The notes: generated from the letters alone by a model not told the origin. Shown: positions 1 through 20,850, counted from the first letter of the stretch. The stretch: 64,000 bases of DNA from Saururus chinensis (GCA_035235625.1 CP141144.1:33788014-33852013), one strand, 5' to 3'. A program made the numbers and translations.

Positions 1-805
1 AGATAAATTATTTTATGACTTACTTGGTTCTGTAGCCTTTATAGTTCGAGTTATTAAGCCTGAGGGGTGTTTTAACACCTAGTGCCTTGAGCCAACTGGA
101 TTAGGGACACTGGCCTACCGCTTGTTACATGGACTATTTAGAAAGCTTAATAGAACTAAGTATTGCTCAAGTCATATTTTGATGTATATTATGCTCTTAT
201 TCCCTAAATTTAATTGAAATTTGAAGGCTATTACATGAAGGTTTATTCTGAGATGTTAAAGATGAAAGATTGTCATTGTTATATTTTTGAGTTAGTGAAC
301 TTTAATAAGCTTGGTTAATGGGTCACATAAGATATGCTTGTTAATAAAGAATGAAATTGTATGACTACAAAGTTTCTACACTTTATGTTTTTGAAATGTA
401 TATATGTAGTTGCACAATTATTTCTCAGATGGGGTTATAGAATGGATTATTCCTTACTTGAAAGTGATCAGATCTTAATTGTTTACTTGTTTCAAGTATT
501 TGTGGTTGGTTCTTTTTAAAAATAGTTATGTGTTTTTAAGAGAAGATTGTTTTTTTCTTTAATTTATGTTTTCTTATTTGTTTTATTTTTCTTAGGTTTC
601 AATGTTTGTGGGTATCATTACTGCAAACCCTCACGAGACACAACTCGTCCAACTAGGGACACCTAGGGGTTTAAAGGCTTGTTGCATACGCTAAATGCAA
701 TCGTGATTCCCTACGAAAGTGGCTTTTATTTATTTTTCAAGATTAGTTGTTTTACTTTGTTTTTGTTTTGCTCGAGGACTAGCAAAATATAGGTTTGGGG
801 GTATT
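1..805 (+). mobile_element. 3' internal region of an Athila/Tat-like Ty3/gypsy element
   Basis: Non-coding AT-rich stretch that matches, in reverse complement, about 52569-53370 over its whole length (for example the run ending in ACACAACTCGTCCAACTAGG at about 638-657). It ends in a purine-rich tract, TTTGGGGGTATT, immediately before an LTR that starts TGATAAG. A polypurine tract followed by TG is the normal 3' junction of an LTR retrotransposon. The 5' part of the element lies outside the window. No coding sequence is left here. The clade is inferred from this tract and from a linked Tat-type integrase fragment near the second copy. Confidence 0.6.
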
Positions 806-1434
806 TGATAAGTATGAAATCTATATCTATTTTATGTCTTTTTACCTTATTTGCTAGTATAGATTTGGTTAATTTAGAGTTAGTTATGGTTTATTTAGAT
901 TAAGATAGATATTAGTATTTTAGTTTAATTATTAATGATTTTGTAGTTATTAGTAGTTTAGATGTGTATTTAAACAAAGTTGGAATTTTAATTATATTCT
1001 ACATGTCTAAAATATGGTATTTTATGTTTTGTAGGTAAAGTGCGCTTATCGAAGTACTTGGACGATGTTTAAAATGATTAAAAATAGTCTTCACATGCTG
1101 TAAAGTGATTTGGACAACTTTTCGGAGTTATGAACAAGTTAGAATACTTGTTCATGTTCACACTAGATTTAGATTAAAAGTTAAGGAATTGTTATGGTTT
1201 TATAGTGGATTCAATTTCCTAAGTAAATTCCATCATATTAATCTCTTATTTTTAAACTAGTTGATTCCTTTCTTTTGCTTAATTTAAGTTTAAGTTGTTT
1301 TTAGTTTTTAAATCAGCAAATTCCTCTTTAGATTTAGTAATAACCCATCCGTCCCTGAGGTTCGACAACCCTTAAATACTTATCCAAGTACAATTACCTT
1401 GTACACTTGCAAAGGGTTTAATTATAAACGATCA
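806..1434 (+). repeat. 3' LTR of the Athila/Tat-like element
   Basis: 629 bp, begins TGATAAG and ends ACGATCA (TG...CA). Both ends match the inverted LTR at 51504-52568, including the shared 3' segment TACAATTACCTTGTACACTT. Directly after it, chromovirus polymerase coding sequence resumes in mid-gene with ATGGCGAG, so this element inserted into that older element. The left target duplication lies outside the window and cannot be checked. Confidence 0.7.
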
Positions 1435-2718
1435 ATGGCGAGTTGGCTCGCCCCCCTACGGAGCTGCTTAAGAATGGGGCTTTTGTTTGGACTAAGGAGG
1501 CCCAAATGGCATTTATGGGGCTTAAGCAGGCTATGGCCTCCACCCCGCTTTTGCTCTTACCTGACTTCAGCTGACCGTTTGTAGTGGAGACAAACGCTTC
1601 AAAGATGGGCTTGGGGGTGGTTCTTTTGTAGGATGAGCACCCTATTGCTTATTTCAGTAAAGCCTTGGTTGGCCGCTCCCTGTCCCTGTCAGTGTATGAG
1701 AAGGAGATGTTGGCTATCGTCCTTGCAGTTGACAAGTGGCGTCCTTACTTACTTGGTCATCGGTTCCTGATTCGTACTGATAACCAGCCACTTAAATACT
1801 TCTTGGAACAACGGGTGTCTATTCCCTCTCAGCAGCGGTGGGTAAGCAAGTTGCTTGGATATGACTACGAGGTCATGTTCAAGAAAGGGTCTGAGAACAT
1901 CGTGGCCGACGCGCTCTCTCGAAGCTCGGGACTGGGCTCTTGCTTGGCTTTCTCTACTTATCTTGCCCCTTTATCGAGGAGTTACAACAGGCCTATAGTG
2001 TGGATTCTTGGATGCAGGATGTGATTGCCGCCCTCCAGATTGACTCTGCTGCCCAGCCCTTCTTTGTGTGGCGGGATGACCTTCTTTTTTGGAAGGACCA
2101 CCTATGGGTTCCCGATGTTGCTGACCTCCGCTGCCGCATCCTTTCGCACTTCCATGACACTCCTGTGGCTGGTCATGAAGGCACCTTCCACACCTACAAA
2201 CGGGTCAGCCAGAGCTTCTTGTGGCAGGGTATACATCAGACTATCCATGAATACATGGCCGCTTGTGATGTTTGTTAGAGGGCTAAAGTGGCCACAACTT
2301 CCCCCGTCAGTTTGTTGCAGCCCTTGCCTATCCCAAATAAGGTTTGGGAGGACGTTTCGATGGACTTTGTGGAGGCTTTGCCCATGGTGCAGGGTAAGTC
2401 CGTGATTATGGTTGTGGTGGACAGGCTATCCAAATATGCTCATTTCTATGCGCTGGGCCATCCCTTCAATGCAAATACTATAGCTGAGCTTTATGGTCAC
2501 ATTATGCTTCAGCCCAGTTTAGCCATCTGACCTTGTCCCTGCTTCGGTGCTTGAGAAGAGACGAGTTTGTCGCTCTGGTCACATTATTACTGAGGTCTTG
2601 ATTTCTTGGCAGGGGCAGCCACTTGAGGATTCTACGTGGATGCCTGAGGATGAGTTTATGGTACGCTTTCTGGCTTGGTCGCCTTGAGGATAAGACGAAT
2701 AGCGGAAGCATGGTGGAG
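1435..2718 (+). pseudogene. Ty3/gypsy chromovirus pol relic: RNase H, integrase, chromodomain
   Basis: Degenerate polyprotein read through frame changes and stops. In order: the RT/RNase H connection (PLLLLPDF at about 1546), RNase H (YEKEMLAIVLAV, TDNQPLKYFLEQ, ending in VADALSR), the integrase zinc-binding region (HDTPVAGHEGTFHTYKR, then ACDVC), the start of the integrase core ([26 protein letters not shown]), then an abrupt jump after AELYGHIM at about 2510 to a C-terminal chromodomain. The rest of the integrase core, including its last acidic residue, is missing, so the copy is dead. Its 5' part is cut by the inserted LTR at 1434. Chromodomain-bearing Ty3/gypsy elements (chromoviruses) are known to target heterochromatin. 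Confidence 0.8.
2538..2687 (+). pseudogene. Chromodomain segment of the chromovirus relic
   Basis: An open segment of 49 codons ending in TGA reads VLEKRRVCRSGHIITEVLIS, then WQG, then EDSTWMPEDEF. The pattern of a VLE start, a hydrophobic strand, WxG and xSTWxxEDxF is that of the retrotransposon chromodomain that follows integrase. It sits right after the deletion that removed most of the integrase core. Confidence 0.65.
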
Positions 2719-3108
2719 TGTTGTGCAAGATTACCAGTCTCTCAGATGACTCCCCAGACTCTACTTTATTGCTTTTACTTCTTTACATTGGAACTATTAA
2801 TTATTGTAATAGCTTAGTATTTGCTTTACTTTGGTATTGAGATGTAAAAATCTATTGGTTAAGTTAGTGGCCCGGGCTAGCCAAACCACTAACTGGCGTG
2901 TCCTCCTAGGGAACCAAACCAACCTGGTTTGGGTTGGGCACAACTCCCTAGGGGACTGGTCATCCCCTATATGGGGCGATCCTCTTCTTGTTTTGGGGTT
3001 ATGCTATTGGAATTACTCAGACTTCTCCCCTTTCTTCCTTGCTTCTCCCCTTTCACTGTTTGAATCTCCTTGATATCGATTGTGCCTTCATTAGGCACAT
3101 CAATTACA
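2719..3108 (+). repeat. Candidate 3' LTR of the chromovirus relic
   Basis: Starts TGTTGTGC after the purine-rich stretch AGCGGAAGCATGGTGGAG that follows the chromodomain stop, and ends ATTACA where a second gypsy polymerase begins. About 390 bp fits short chromovirus LTRs. No partner LTR is present in the window, so the right boundary is a guess. Confidence 0.4.
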
Positions 3109-4413
3109 TTCCAAATCCTGGGTCTCAAACCTTTTCAATTCCAGGGGATGCGATGGGTTAGCAATTCTTTTCTTATTTTTGCAATTAAGGCTAGGAAATT
3201 TATGTATAAGGGATATCCCGCCTACTTAGTAAGTGTCGTGGTTGAAGGAGTTTTAAATGTGAATATTGATGACATCCTGGTAGTTAAGGAGTATGCTGAT
3301 GTATTTCCTAATGACTTATTGGGATTACCACCAACTAGAGAAATTGAGTTCAACATCGACTTACTACATGAGACAACATCGATTTCCAAAGCCCCCTATA
3401 GAATATCGCCAGCTAAATTGAAGGGGCTCAAAATTCAATTGCAAGAGTTACTAGAGAAAGGCTTTATTAGGCTGAGCATCTCACCTTAGGGTGCTCCGGT
3501 CTTGTTCGTGCAAAAAATGGATGGATAATTAAGGTTGTGTATTGACTACCGACTATTGAATCATGTGACAATCAATAATAGGTATCCACTACCAAGAATT
3601 TATGACCTATTTGATCAACTTCAGAATGCCAAAGTCTTATCCAAGATTGATCTTAGGTCAGGCTACCATCAGTTGTGTATCAAAGAGGAGGATGTCCAAA
3701 AGATTGCTTTCTGTACAAGATATGAGCATTATGAATTTCTTGTTATGCCATTTAGAATAATGAATGCTCTGGCTTCTTTTACGGACTTGATGAATAGGAT
3801 CTTCTGACCATATTTAGATAAATTTGTAATTGTCTTTGTTGATGATATTTTAATCTATTCTCCTAGCAAATCAAAGCACGAGGAACATATCTGTATTGCA
3901 TTGCAGACGCTTAGGGAGAACCAATTGTGTGAGAAGTTTAATAAATGTGAGTTCTAGCTAGATCAGGTGGTATATTTGGGACACGTGATCTCCAGAGATG
4001 GAATAGCAGTGGATCTGGTGAAGGTTGAAGTAGTGCTCAAGTGGGAAAGACCAAAGAATGCTACAAAGATCAAAAGCTTTCTAGGTTTAGCTAGATATTA
4101 CAGGCAATTCATCCTTGGATTTTCTACTATTGTAACTCCATTAACAAAACTTACTCAGAAGAATGCCAAGTACGAATGGATTGATGAATGTGAAGCCAAC
4201 TTCTAGGATTTGAAGGAGAAATTGACGTTTGCACCAATGCTGACCTTACCTAGTGGAATAGATGGATTTGGCATCTACAGTGATGCGTCCAAGAAGAGAT
4301 TAGGTTTTGTACTTATGCAGCATGGGAAGGTCGTAGCATATACATCTTGACAATTGAAGATCCATGAATGAAACTATCCAACTCATGACTTGGAGCTTGC
4401 AGCAATGGTACTT
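3109..4413 (+). pseudogene. Ty3/gypsy (Tekay/Del-like) reverse transcriptase and RNase H relic
   Basis: Continuous homology in essentially one frame, interrupted by stops at about 3487, 3523, 3805 and 3955 and by more in the RNase H part. Motifs in order: a protease-to-RT linker (EYADVFPNDLLGLPPTREIE), RT start ([52 protein letters not shown]), an FVDDILIYS catalytic motif at about 3835, LGHVIS, SFLGLARYYRQFI, and an RNase H beginning YSDASKKRLGFVLMQ. Homology stops after LELAAMV at about 4410, so the rest of RNase H and all of integrase are gone. Internal stops exclude a functional enzyme. Confidence 0.85.
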
Positions 4414-6590
4414 TCTTAATCCCATCTTTTCCAAAGTTAAATCTTGTTTTTCACCACTAAGTTTCTGATTTTGACCTCTATTTCAAACCTCTAACTAGGG
4501 ATTTTTGTTTTGGAACTAAACAAGCCCTAGATCTACAAGTTTTTAAGTAATTTTGGCTTTAATAATTGGATTTATCAACGTATTAACAAAACCCTAAATG
4601 TGGGTAGGGATTTGAAGAGATTAGAGCTTCGATTTTGGACCAAGAACTCACTGAAGGTATGGGTTTTTCTTCCAAAATAGGTTTGTGTTTCGGACTTAAA
4701 GTTTGTGATGGTTTATGTGGGTTTTGCATGAAGTTGATCTTTAATGGTGGGTTATGTAAAACTTAATCTTTTTAATTCTTTTTTGTGTTTTGGTTGATAA
4801 ATGACTATATTTACCATTTCCTAAGCTTATATTTCATTATTATGATGTTTGGGAGTGAGATTTGAAGGTTTAAATTGGATTTCTGTATTTTTGATTTTGG
4901 GTTCGAAAGAAAGAATACAAATGCCTACACAACAGTTTAGTCATTTTGCCTATTTCGCTCATTTTCATGTTCTTCTTCTTGAACACTATTTATTATGATC
5001 ATGATGAGTGATTTATACTTGTAAATACTACTGTGAGGATATGAATTTGATGTTGAGAGCTATGATGATATTTAAGTGTGAAGTGGATTACATGTTATTC
5101 GGTTTATCATGTTATGATCTCTTATCCTAAATTCATGTTTAGTGATTCTTTATGTTTTACTTGGGATTCCAGCAAGTTTACAGCATGAGAATGAACTTTT
5201 ATGCTTTCACATGTTATGTTAAATTATGGGTGAGTAATAGTTTCATATCTAGCTTAAACATAGTAATGAATATGCTTACCTAAGTCTAGCATGAAGTGGT
5301 ATTGGACTTGGATTTGTGTTTTTTGTTGGTTTTCACTCATGATTTCAATAAGGAAGAACCATGATTAAATTATGATAGCATGTGTGTAGTATGTCGATGG
5401 GTTGTTTATAATGCATATCCCTATGTTTAGGATTGAATACTACTACTATGTACATACACATGTGGGGGTAATTATAATACATGTGTGGCGGATGGGAGCA
5501 CATTTCATGAACCATGATTTATGTAGTTATTATTCACGTATGTACCATGTTGCATACATCATGAGATGGATTTGCAAATGAGATTTTATCGAGATTAGCC
5601 GTGGTTGATCGATTGCATACAATTGTGTGATATTGCTTGCCAGGTTAATTGATCAGGGGCTTATCGATTTGTTTTACATTCAAAAAATATGGGGTTTTAC
5701 ATCCGAAAGGATAGGGTTTTACGTCCCTTGAGAACAGGTTTTCCTCCCCAAGTTGAGAAGAGCGGCAATGCTATAAGGAGACAAAACTATTGAGACTATC
5801 TAAACCATGAGAATCCAGGCTAGTGTAGCCAGGTGCACCGGCTTACCATGGGGTATCTTCCCCGTTAGGGAATTTATACAAATTGTATAATTCCTTCGAA
5901 CTTTCCAATAGGAGATTTCCAGAGTGAGCAGAGACTACTTAAGCTTCGACCAATTAAATAGGGTTATTTTATCTATATGCATGGTTATGATAGTGTGTTT
6001 GCGACACTTTACATGCATGATGAATGTTTATAGATATGCATGATTATGATTGTGTGCTAGAGACATTTCTCACGCAGGTTGAATGCTTATGGTTATGCAC
6101 TACATGTTAGTGTGTTTGAGACCCTTTTACATGCAAGATGGATGTATATATGCATGGTTATAACAGTGTGTTTGAGACACTTGTCATGTAGGATGAATGA
6201 TTATGAAGGAGAATGAATATGCATGAATATGTATAGTGTGCTAGAGACACTCTTCGAGTAGGATGGTTGTTTATGGTTTGATTTGATTATTCATGCTATA
6301 GACAATGTGTTGAGATATTTTAATGCTGGATAATCACTTATGGGTGAATATGTTTAAGTAATGACAAAATGATTAGGAATAAGATAATATATGATATGTA
6401 TGATAATATAGACTGTGTGGGATGTCATAATATTTTTAGATTTATCGTTTCAATGTTCAAAACTTTACTGAGTTTTATACTCACCCCATTTTCTCTCTTA
6501 TGCTTCCACGGTCCCTTTGACCTGGTTCGGCTTGGGTCGGGCGAGTGCCGAGGCATGACATAATGAGCCTCAATTGATAGAGTGAGACAA
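4414..6590 (+). repeat. Long LTR-like region of a Tekay/Del-type element
   Basis: Non-coding. It shares layout and phrases with the reverse complement of the solo LTR at 39477-43136: an AGCCCTAGATCTA stretch and CCCTAA runs near the start, a central block of TATGCATG / TGTGTTTGAGACAC subrepeats (about 5970-6260), a TGTAGCCAGGTGCACCGGCTTACC segment, and a TTACTGAGTTTTATACTCACC segment near 6466. This suggests an LTR of the same family downstream of the Tekay-like polymerase relic. Exact ends and target duplication were not found. Confidence 0.5.
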
Positions 6591-6768
6591 AAGGAAAGAA
6601 GTTTGCCTCTCCTTTCCCTTTTCAGAGCTACAATATAAGACTACTTCCAAGGGATCTTATATCACTAGGGCACTTTTTCCCCAATGTCTTGACATGGCTG
6701 TACCCTTTAGCAAAAGCATAGATAGGATAAATGAGATTTTTTAAACTTTTAAATAATTTAAATTAATC

Positions 6769-7060
6769 TGCCCCTCCTAGATGTCATTAAGCAGGCCCCC
6801 ACTTATGCTACGTTTTTTAAAGGCCTATGCACTCAAAAGCGTAAATCTAGACCACATATCTCTAAAAAGGTCTTTCTTATCAAGCAAGTCAACTCTTTAT
6901 TCAAATATGACACACCACCTAAATTCAAGGACCTTGACATCCCTACCATTTTTTTGTGTCGTAGGTGATCACTCTATCAACAAAGCACTTATTGACCTTG
7001 GTGCAAGTGTTAACCCACTTACTCAGTTTATAAAAAACTAAGTTTAGGTGACTTGGGTTT
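6769..7060 (+). pseudogene. Athila/Tat-type gag-protease scrap
   Basis: Short piece reading APTYATFFKGLCTQKRK, then VFLIKQVNSLFKYDTPPKFK and DLDIPTI in one frame. After a frameshift it continues GDHSINKALIDLGASVN in another. The D-L-G-A-S variant of the aspartic protease active site, in this context, is typical of the Athila/Tat lineage of Ty3/gypsy elements. It is truncated on both sides and cannot be functional. Confidence 0.7.
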
Positions 7061-10000
7061 AGGCTTTAGAGTTTTAGGTTTTGGGTTTAGCCCGATGATG
7101 CATGCATTTTCAAATCATACGAGTTGGGTTGGAATAAAAAATGTACTACTGAAGACCATTTTACATTGCATCCTTCGGTTTGAGATGCAAGAGTTTCAAA
7201 ATTATTGGTGGATTGACTAACAGAGTAATATAAATGTGCATACAAAATGCCAAACCACTAATACTACATTATGAAATGTGCACTTCAAATCTTAGATAGT
7301 TAATGCCACATTTTGAAATCGATGAATTGTATTTTGAATTATAGAATGACTAATGCCATGAGGATCCATCCCCTTGATGTAAACAATTCATGGCCAAAAA
7401 GGAGGGTGAACAACTTCAATTAATCAGAACAACATTAGTTACAATCTTAAGCTTTGACAAGGTTTAGTTTAATGACAAATAGAAACCCCTCCCTCCCTCC
7501 CTCCCTCCCTCCCTCATCTTGCTCCTCTTTGAGTGAACGATATAAAAGTTTTCATGAGCTAATAAAAAGGTGAAATAGTTCTGATTGATAAGCTTAGAAT
7601 TGATTGGTCTCAACCTCAACACGAAAATCTTAGAATGATTTTATAAGCAAAATTACATAAACTAATCATTCTATATTGATGATATGAGGAAGAAGGTTTT
7701 TCGACCTTAGGAATCAAAACAATAAAGTAGGATTGTTTTGAATAAGGAACTAGAAAAAAAAAGTGTCTTATACGACATGAAAGACCTTATCCGCAATTGT
7801 ATTCCAATAAGATAGTAGGGAGAAATTCTTTTCTCCCCAAAAGAGGCTTCTCGGGCCTATCTCCTTTTCAGCCATTGGCATGGCCTCCCTAAGACATGAC
7901 CTGCTACTTCTCCTTTTCATAATGGTCGGGTGGGAGAATTGGAAGAAGAGCTGCAGGATGAGGATGGGGGGCTTGACAAGAGGGCATGGGAGGGGAAGAT
8001 TTGTCGGAAGAAGAAGATTAGTCAGGGTGAGGGTTTTACGCTTGGCTACAAGGCAATGTCTACGAAGAATTGAATTTGATTTGCTTTATAGAGTATATGG
8101 AGTAAAAAAATGATATAATTTATATATTTTAGAGGGGTATATATAAGAGATTTGAGAAATTTTATTAGGGGCTCACTAGTAACAAAAGATTTAATAGCAT
8201 ATAATCACATCCTATTTTTATATATAGTAAAAAAATATAAATAATATTTTTCTTACAACCTATAGGTATTACACTACTTATAATTAGATAAGGTGGATAG
8301 TAAATTTCATATCGTTAGGTAGAACCTATGTTTCTTATCCAAATTAAAGATAATATAAGGTCTCTTGTCTGTAAAAAAAAAATAAAATATAAATATTTTA
8401 TAATATATAAATAAAATAAAAAATTTATTATTTATTTCTAACAAGAGGCAAGTTGAAACCGTACCACGACTAAGTAATTACCATGATAAGCGTGACATTA
8501 AATTGAGGAGCCGACAAGTACAGGGTCAAAAACGACGGAACGCGCATCACTCGGAATCAACTTGATCTCCATCCAAAGTGGCCCACTCGCACAACTTGTA
8601 CCCTATCGATAATTGTGCAGTCTGGCACGTGAATTTCAATCACAATCAGTACTTCATATAAGTAGTCTGGCCGCCTCAATCCATGCATGGTTTTTGACCT
8701 GAGGATCCAAAACGACTGGCTACATTCTAATATTCTACCAACAATGTTGTTGGGCAGTTCTCAGTTTCTTTGCTTATTTATTATGATAATAATTAACAAT
8801 AATGTTGTAAAAGATAAGAACTTTGGGCCTATCCAACCTCGCTGTGTTCATGCCCAAATTTACCAGTGAAACTTCACCCGCTTCTAAAAATTCGCTTGTT
8901 GTCAATCTCACTGATTTGATGGCACTGATCACTATTCTATACGAGTGTAGTTTCTTCTTCTTCTTTCGTTAATGCTAAAATCCCTATAATACAATTGAAA
9001 CTAGAGCTCTAAGGGACATAATAATAAGCTTATGATATCATTTTTCAAGTGCCTAATTTTAAAAATTAAATAAACTATTAATATAGAATAAATTCTTTTG
9101 CCAAAATAAATTATTAATTTAAAAAAGGAATTATTGATTTAAAATAAGATATATTATTTTTTAATAAAAAATATATAAGCATAAGCTTACATTAATGTGT
9201 AGGCCTAAATATATCATGATTTTTGAGTTATTTGATCGAAATCCAACTACGTCAAAAGTTAAAAATCAATGTATCTAGTGTTGTTGGCTTAAAATCTTAA
9301 GGCCTATAAATCCCGGGTAATGTCATATATAATATATAAGTCTTTTTTTATTTATAAAAAGGGTATACTCTAGGTTCACCTAGGTACAAATATGAAAAAA
9401 AGGTAGTACGTACACATTTGACCATTTAGTAAATAAATAAATAAATAAAGGTAGATTTGAAGTGCATTTCAAACTTCCGACTGTCGTTGCGGCTTGTGGT
9501 AAACTAAACTAATTCCAGACAGAATTTCAGACACTAAATGTCAACTCTCAACTCTTTCAATTACTCTAGGCAAGTTGGCTGCTTCGCTGGGCATAGGTCT
9601 CCCTCATACTATTCAATTCCCAGCTTTGAACACAACTTTTACATTGTATTCGTCTATTAAGGTCAATAATGACGTATTGGATAAGAGCGATGCTAAACCT
9701 ATTTTCTTGGGGAAAAAAGTGATGACCTAACTCCGGGCAGGCCCACAGTTACTGTTTAGGCTGATTGATTTTTTCAATCTAGATTTAATTAACATTTTTC
9801 ATTGCATGAAGCTATTCTTATTTTTGTAAAGGACACCCGCTAATCCCTTGTATTAATAGGTTTTATGCATCAATTATGTGGGGCCCACGCAATCGGGCGT
9901 CCTGCATTACCAAATTTAAGTTAGGTGGCCGCTTGAAATAGTTTAACAATTGCTTCCCGTCTGTCTACTTTATTCTCCGGGAGTGCAAAATATGAAAGCG

Positions 10001-10284
10001 AAAGCGCTCGTAAGTATTCAGTATTCACCGATCAGTTTGCTCCATGTGCACTGCGCGGTCCAACTCTTCGCCAGCCGCTCCCGACAGTCAAGTTCAGCGA
10101 CATGCATCCGTACGCGGATTTGACGGAGTAGCCATAAGCTATGAAGGTAGAGGCTAAAATAGTCAATTTACTACGTATGATTAGCGGGACCCACTATTGA
10201 CGTTGGCTTCCCCTCTCCAACTGCTGGCGGCTAGCCGGCTGACTGCAGAAAGCAGATGCCCCTCCCAACCATGTCCAGAAATAA
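7061..10284. other. Gene-free stretch upstream of the receptor kinase
   Basis: No coding sequence is recognised. It holds a (CCCT)n tract at about 7486-7515, AT-rich blocks (8110-8450, 9060-9180), a short (AAAT)n run near 9431-9449, and a more base-balanced stretch from about 9900 that is probably the distal promoter of the kinase gene. A 77-codon open frame at 7880 resembles no known family. Confidence 0.6.
7486..7515. repeat. (CCCT)n microsatellite
   Basis: Perfect tandem CCCT units for about 30 bp, read directly. Confidence 0.9.
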
Positions 10285-10513
10285 TTGAACTTTGAAGCTT
10301 TCAAACTCCACAGCCTACCTCCTCCTCCTCCTTCTTCATTCATCCAATTTTTCTTGCTATTCCTGACAAGGACATCAAATCAAGCACGTTGTTCTTTAGT
10401 CCATCCCGTTGTTTTCTCCTCCTCCTCCTTTCTTCTTCTACTTCTATTCAGTCTCTTGTCTTTAGTTCCAAATTGTCTGCTGTTTTGGGGAGGTTCACCA
10501 GAGGGAGACAGAG
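10285..10513 (+). promoter_or_regulatory. Probable 5' leader and promoter-proximal region of the receptor kinase gene
   Basis: Pyrimidine-rich sequence with CCTCCTCCTCCTCCTTCTTC near 10317 and a second CTCCTCC tract near 10415, directly upstream of the kinase start. CT-rich tracts are common in plant 5' untranslated leaders. No convincing TATA box was identified, and the transcription start is not determinable here. Confidence 0.35.
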
Positions 10514-18824
<8,311 letters not shown>

Positions 18825-20500
18825 CCAGTAATCAACATGCGGATAGAACAGAGCCTCCACCAATTCTCTTTGGGGAATCTAAGAGCCGGCTGTATTTTTG
18901 TATGCTCTGTTCACCTGGTGAATCTTCTACCACATTCTACAATATCACTGATCTGTATGTACATTATAGAGATCCGAGTCCACTATTCACAAAAAAGAGC
19001 ATGTAGAGATCTTTTTTCCTTGTGATAGCGACTTCTAAAATGAAAGAGAGTATGATTAGGAATTATTTTTATAATAATCTATTCCCAATGTTTTGGTATT
19101 GTAAGAATCCAACGGATCCAGTGGTTTTAATCACGCAAACCGATCTAAACCAGCTTGGATTTGTGTGGTATTTTTGCAAAAAGGATGGTAGTGACAAAAA
19201 CTACGTGTGTGACAATTTCTATATAGACGAAGAGCTTATAATTTCGAGAACGTAAAAAATGTTCTTCCCATATTATAAAAACGTTATTAGTTATCCCTTT
19301 ACGCCATCAAAATTTGTATTGGTAAGATATCGGAAGAATAGTTCCCAAAGGAAAAGATATATGAAGAAGATAATGGGTACTCAAGCTATTAGTTTCGTTA
19401 AGATCATAGAACAAAGCAGTATTTTGGTGGAGTATTTTATAAGGGCAAACTAAACTAAGCATTTTACTTTGAATAATCTTTACTTGCCTTACTTTCAAAG
19501 GTTTTTATGCATAATACAAGGGATGAAATTACTTTTTCTTTTTACCCCTATGTAGACGCTTTTAAGCACTCAAATTTTACATTATTTATACACTTTCCCT
19601 CGTACATTAATTGTTCCATGGGAAATAATATTATTAATATAGAATGGAGGAAATACTATTCTTTTAATCAGTTCAATTGAATACTCATATGAAGTACTTT
19701 TCATTTTGAGTTGGATGGTGAGGACCCATGTTGCTATATGATGATGACGATGAAACTAATTAGTGTGAAGAGTAGGGTTATTAGCACGGGGAAGAGTTTT
19801 TCATGCCCATTATTGGCAATGAGCCTAACATAAAGAATATTTGGGATGTATTGATATTTAAGATAAATAGTGTATATATTAATATTTAATATTAGTGATG
19901 TTAATGCTAATATATTTTAGTGTGTATGATGTCGATGTTGTGGATTAAGAGCTATCAGGACCCATAAATTCTCAAGAGTCATGCTACATGGACATAACTT
20001 TCATGTGAAATTACTTGATTAAGTGGACCTAATTTTCAAAACACGATTATTATGGCATAAATTTAAGAAGAAAATTAGTATGGGCTTAGGGATTCCACTG
20101 GTTCGGGTTTGGGTGATTTAAGAAATGATTGAATAGTTTTTGGGTTAAATTTGAAAATTCAAACCTCACCTATTAGAGTTAGGTCATGTTAAATTTTATT
20201 ACAATAAAAATTAATATAAAAAATATTTATAACCTTAATCCAAACAAAATTGAGTTGGATTATTTAAAATAAAAAAAAATAATTATTTTAGGTTAAATTT
20301 AGAAACCTAAATCTGACCCACCAGGACGGATTGGGTTGTAGCATATCCCCGGCCCGGGTGGTTACAAAGAAAATTATGAAATTCGTAAACGGCTGAATGC
20401 CCTATTTTTCAGATAAAGAAACAAGAGGGTGAATTAATAAACATCCAGAAATTATAAGAAAACCTGCCCGTGGGGGAAGCTCAGCGTAGGGGACGACGAC
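18825..20500. other. 3' flank of the kinase and intergenic region
   Basis: The first ~200 bp are probably kinase 3' untranslated sequence. Beyond that it is AT-rich with no recognisable gene. About 19600-19665 carries a MITE-end-like phrase (ATAGAATGGAGGAAATA). About 20090-20360 holds degenerate GC-rich phrases (GACCCACCAGGACGG, CCCCGGCCCGGGTGG) like those in kinase intron 1. The last ~130 bp would be the promoter of the small secreted protein gene. Confidence 0.5.
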
Positions 20501-20794
20501 ATGGCGAGGATCCGACGGCGTCCGATCTGCTGCTTCGTCCTCCTCGTCCTCGTATGCAAACTCGTCCTCGCAAGCCCTTCCACGGATTCTGGGCAGGGTC
20601 CCCGTCGGGACCTTCTGGTCTTCCCCGCCAAGAACCGGAACCAGCCCGGCCCTAACTGCGCGGAGATCGCGTCGGGGCCCGACTGCGCGAGAACGGCGGG
20701 CTGCCTGTGGTGCAGCAGCGACGCCGTGGACGACATGTGCTTCAGCTCGGCGGAGGCCTGGCGGCTGCCCAACCAGGTCTTCTCCTGCGGTTGA
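20501..20794 (+). CDS. Small secreted six-cysteine protein
   Basis: Single open frame of 97 residues. It begins with Arg-rich MARIRRR followed by a hydrophobic stretch (CCFVLLVLVCKLVLA) typical of a signal peptide, with likely cleavage near residue 25. The mature part has six cysteines (53, 62, 68, 71, 80, 96) in the pattern C-x8-C-x5-C-x2-C-x8-C-x15-C, with GCLWCSSDAVDDMCF and EAWRLPNQVFSC at the C-terminus. Such conserved tails occur in uncharacterised short secreted plant proteins; no function is assigned. GC content and codon use are much richer in G+C than the flanks. Both the signal peptide and the Cys-rich tail support coding on this strand over the longer antisense frame. It probably acts in the apoplast or secretory pathway (inference). 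Confidence 0.75.
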   Translation: MARIRRRPICCFVLLVLVCKLVLASPSTDSGQGPRRDLLVFPAKNRNQPGPNCAEIASGPDCARTAGCLWCSSDAVDDMCFSSAEAWRLPNQVFSCG

Positions 20795-20850
20795 GACTGA
20801 TTTGGGTTGTTCCGCTCCGTTCCTCCCTCTAACTTCCCTTTCTGATGTGT

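Noticed and set aside
7880..8113. 77-codon Arg/Gly-rich frame
   Set aside because: No start context, homology or flanking gene structure; likely chance.
19022..19453. Two short frames downstream of the kinase
   Set aside because: AT-rich, no domain, no splice or signal evidence.
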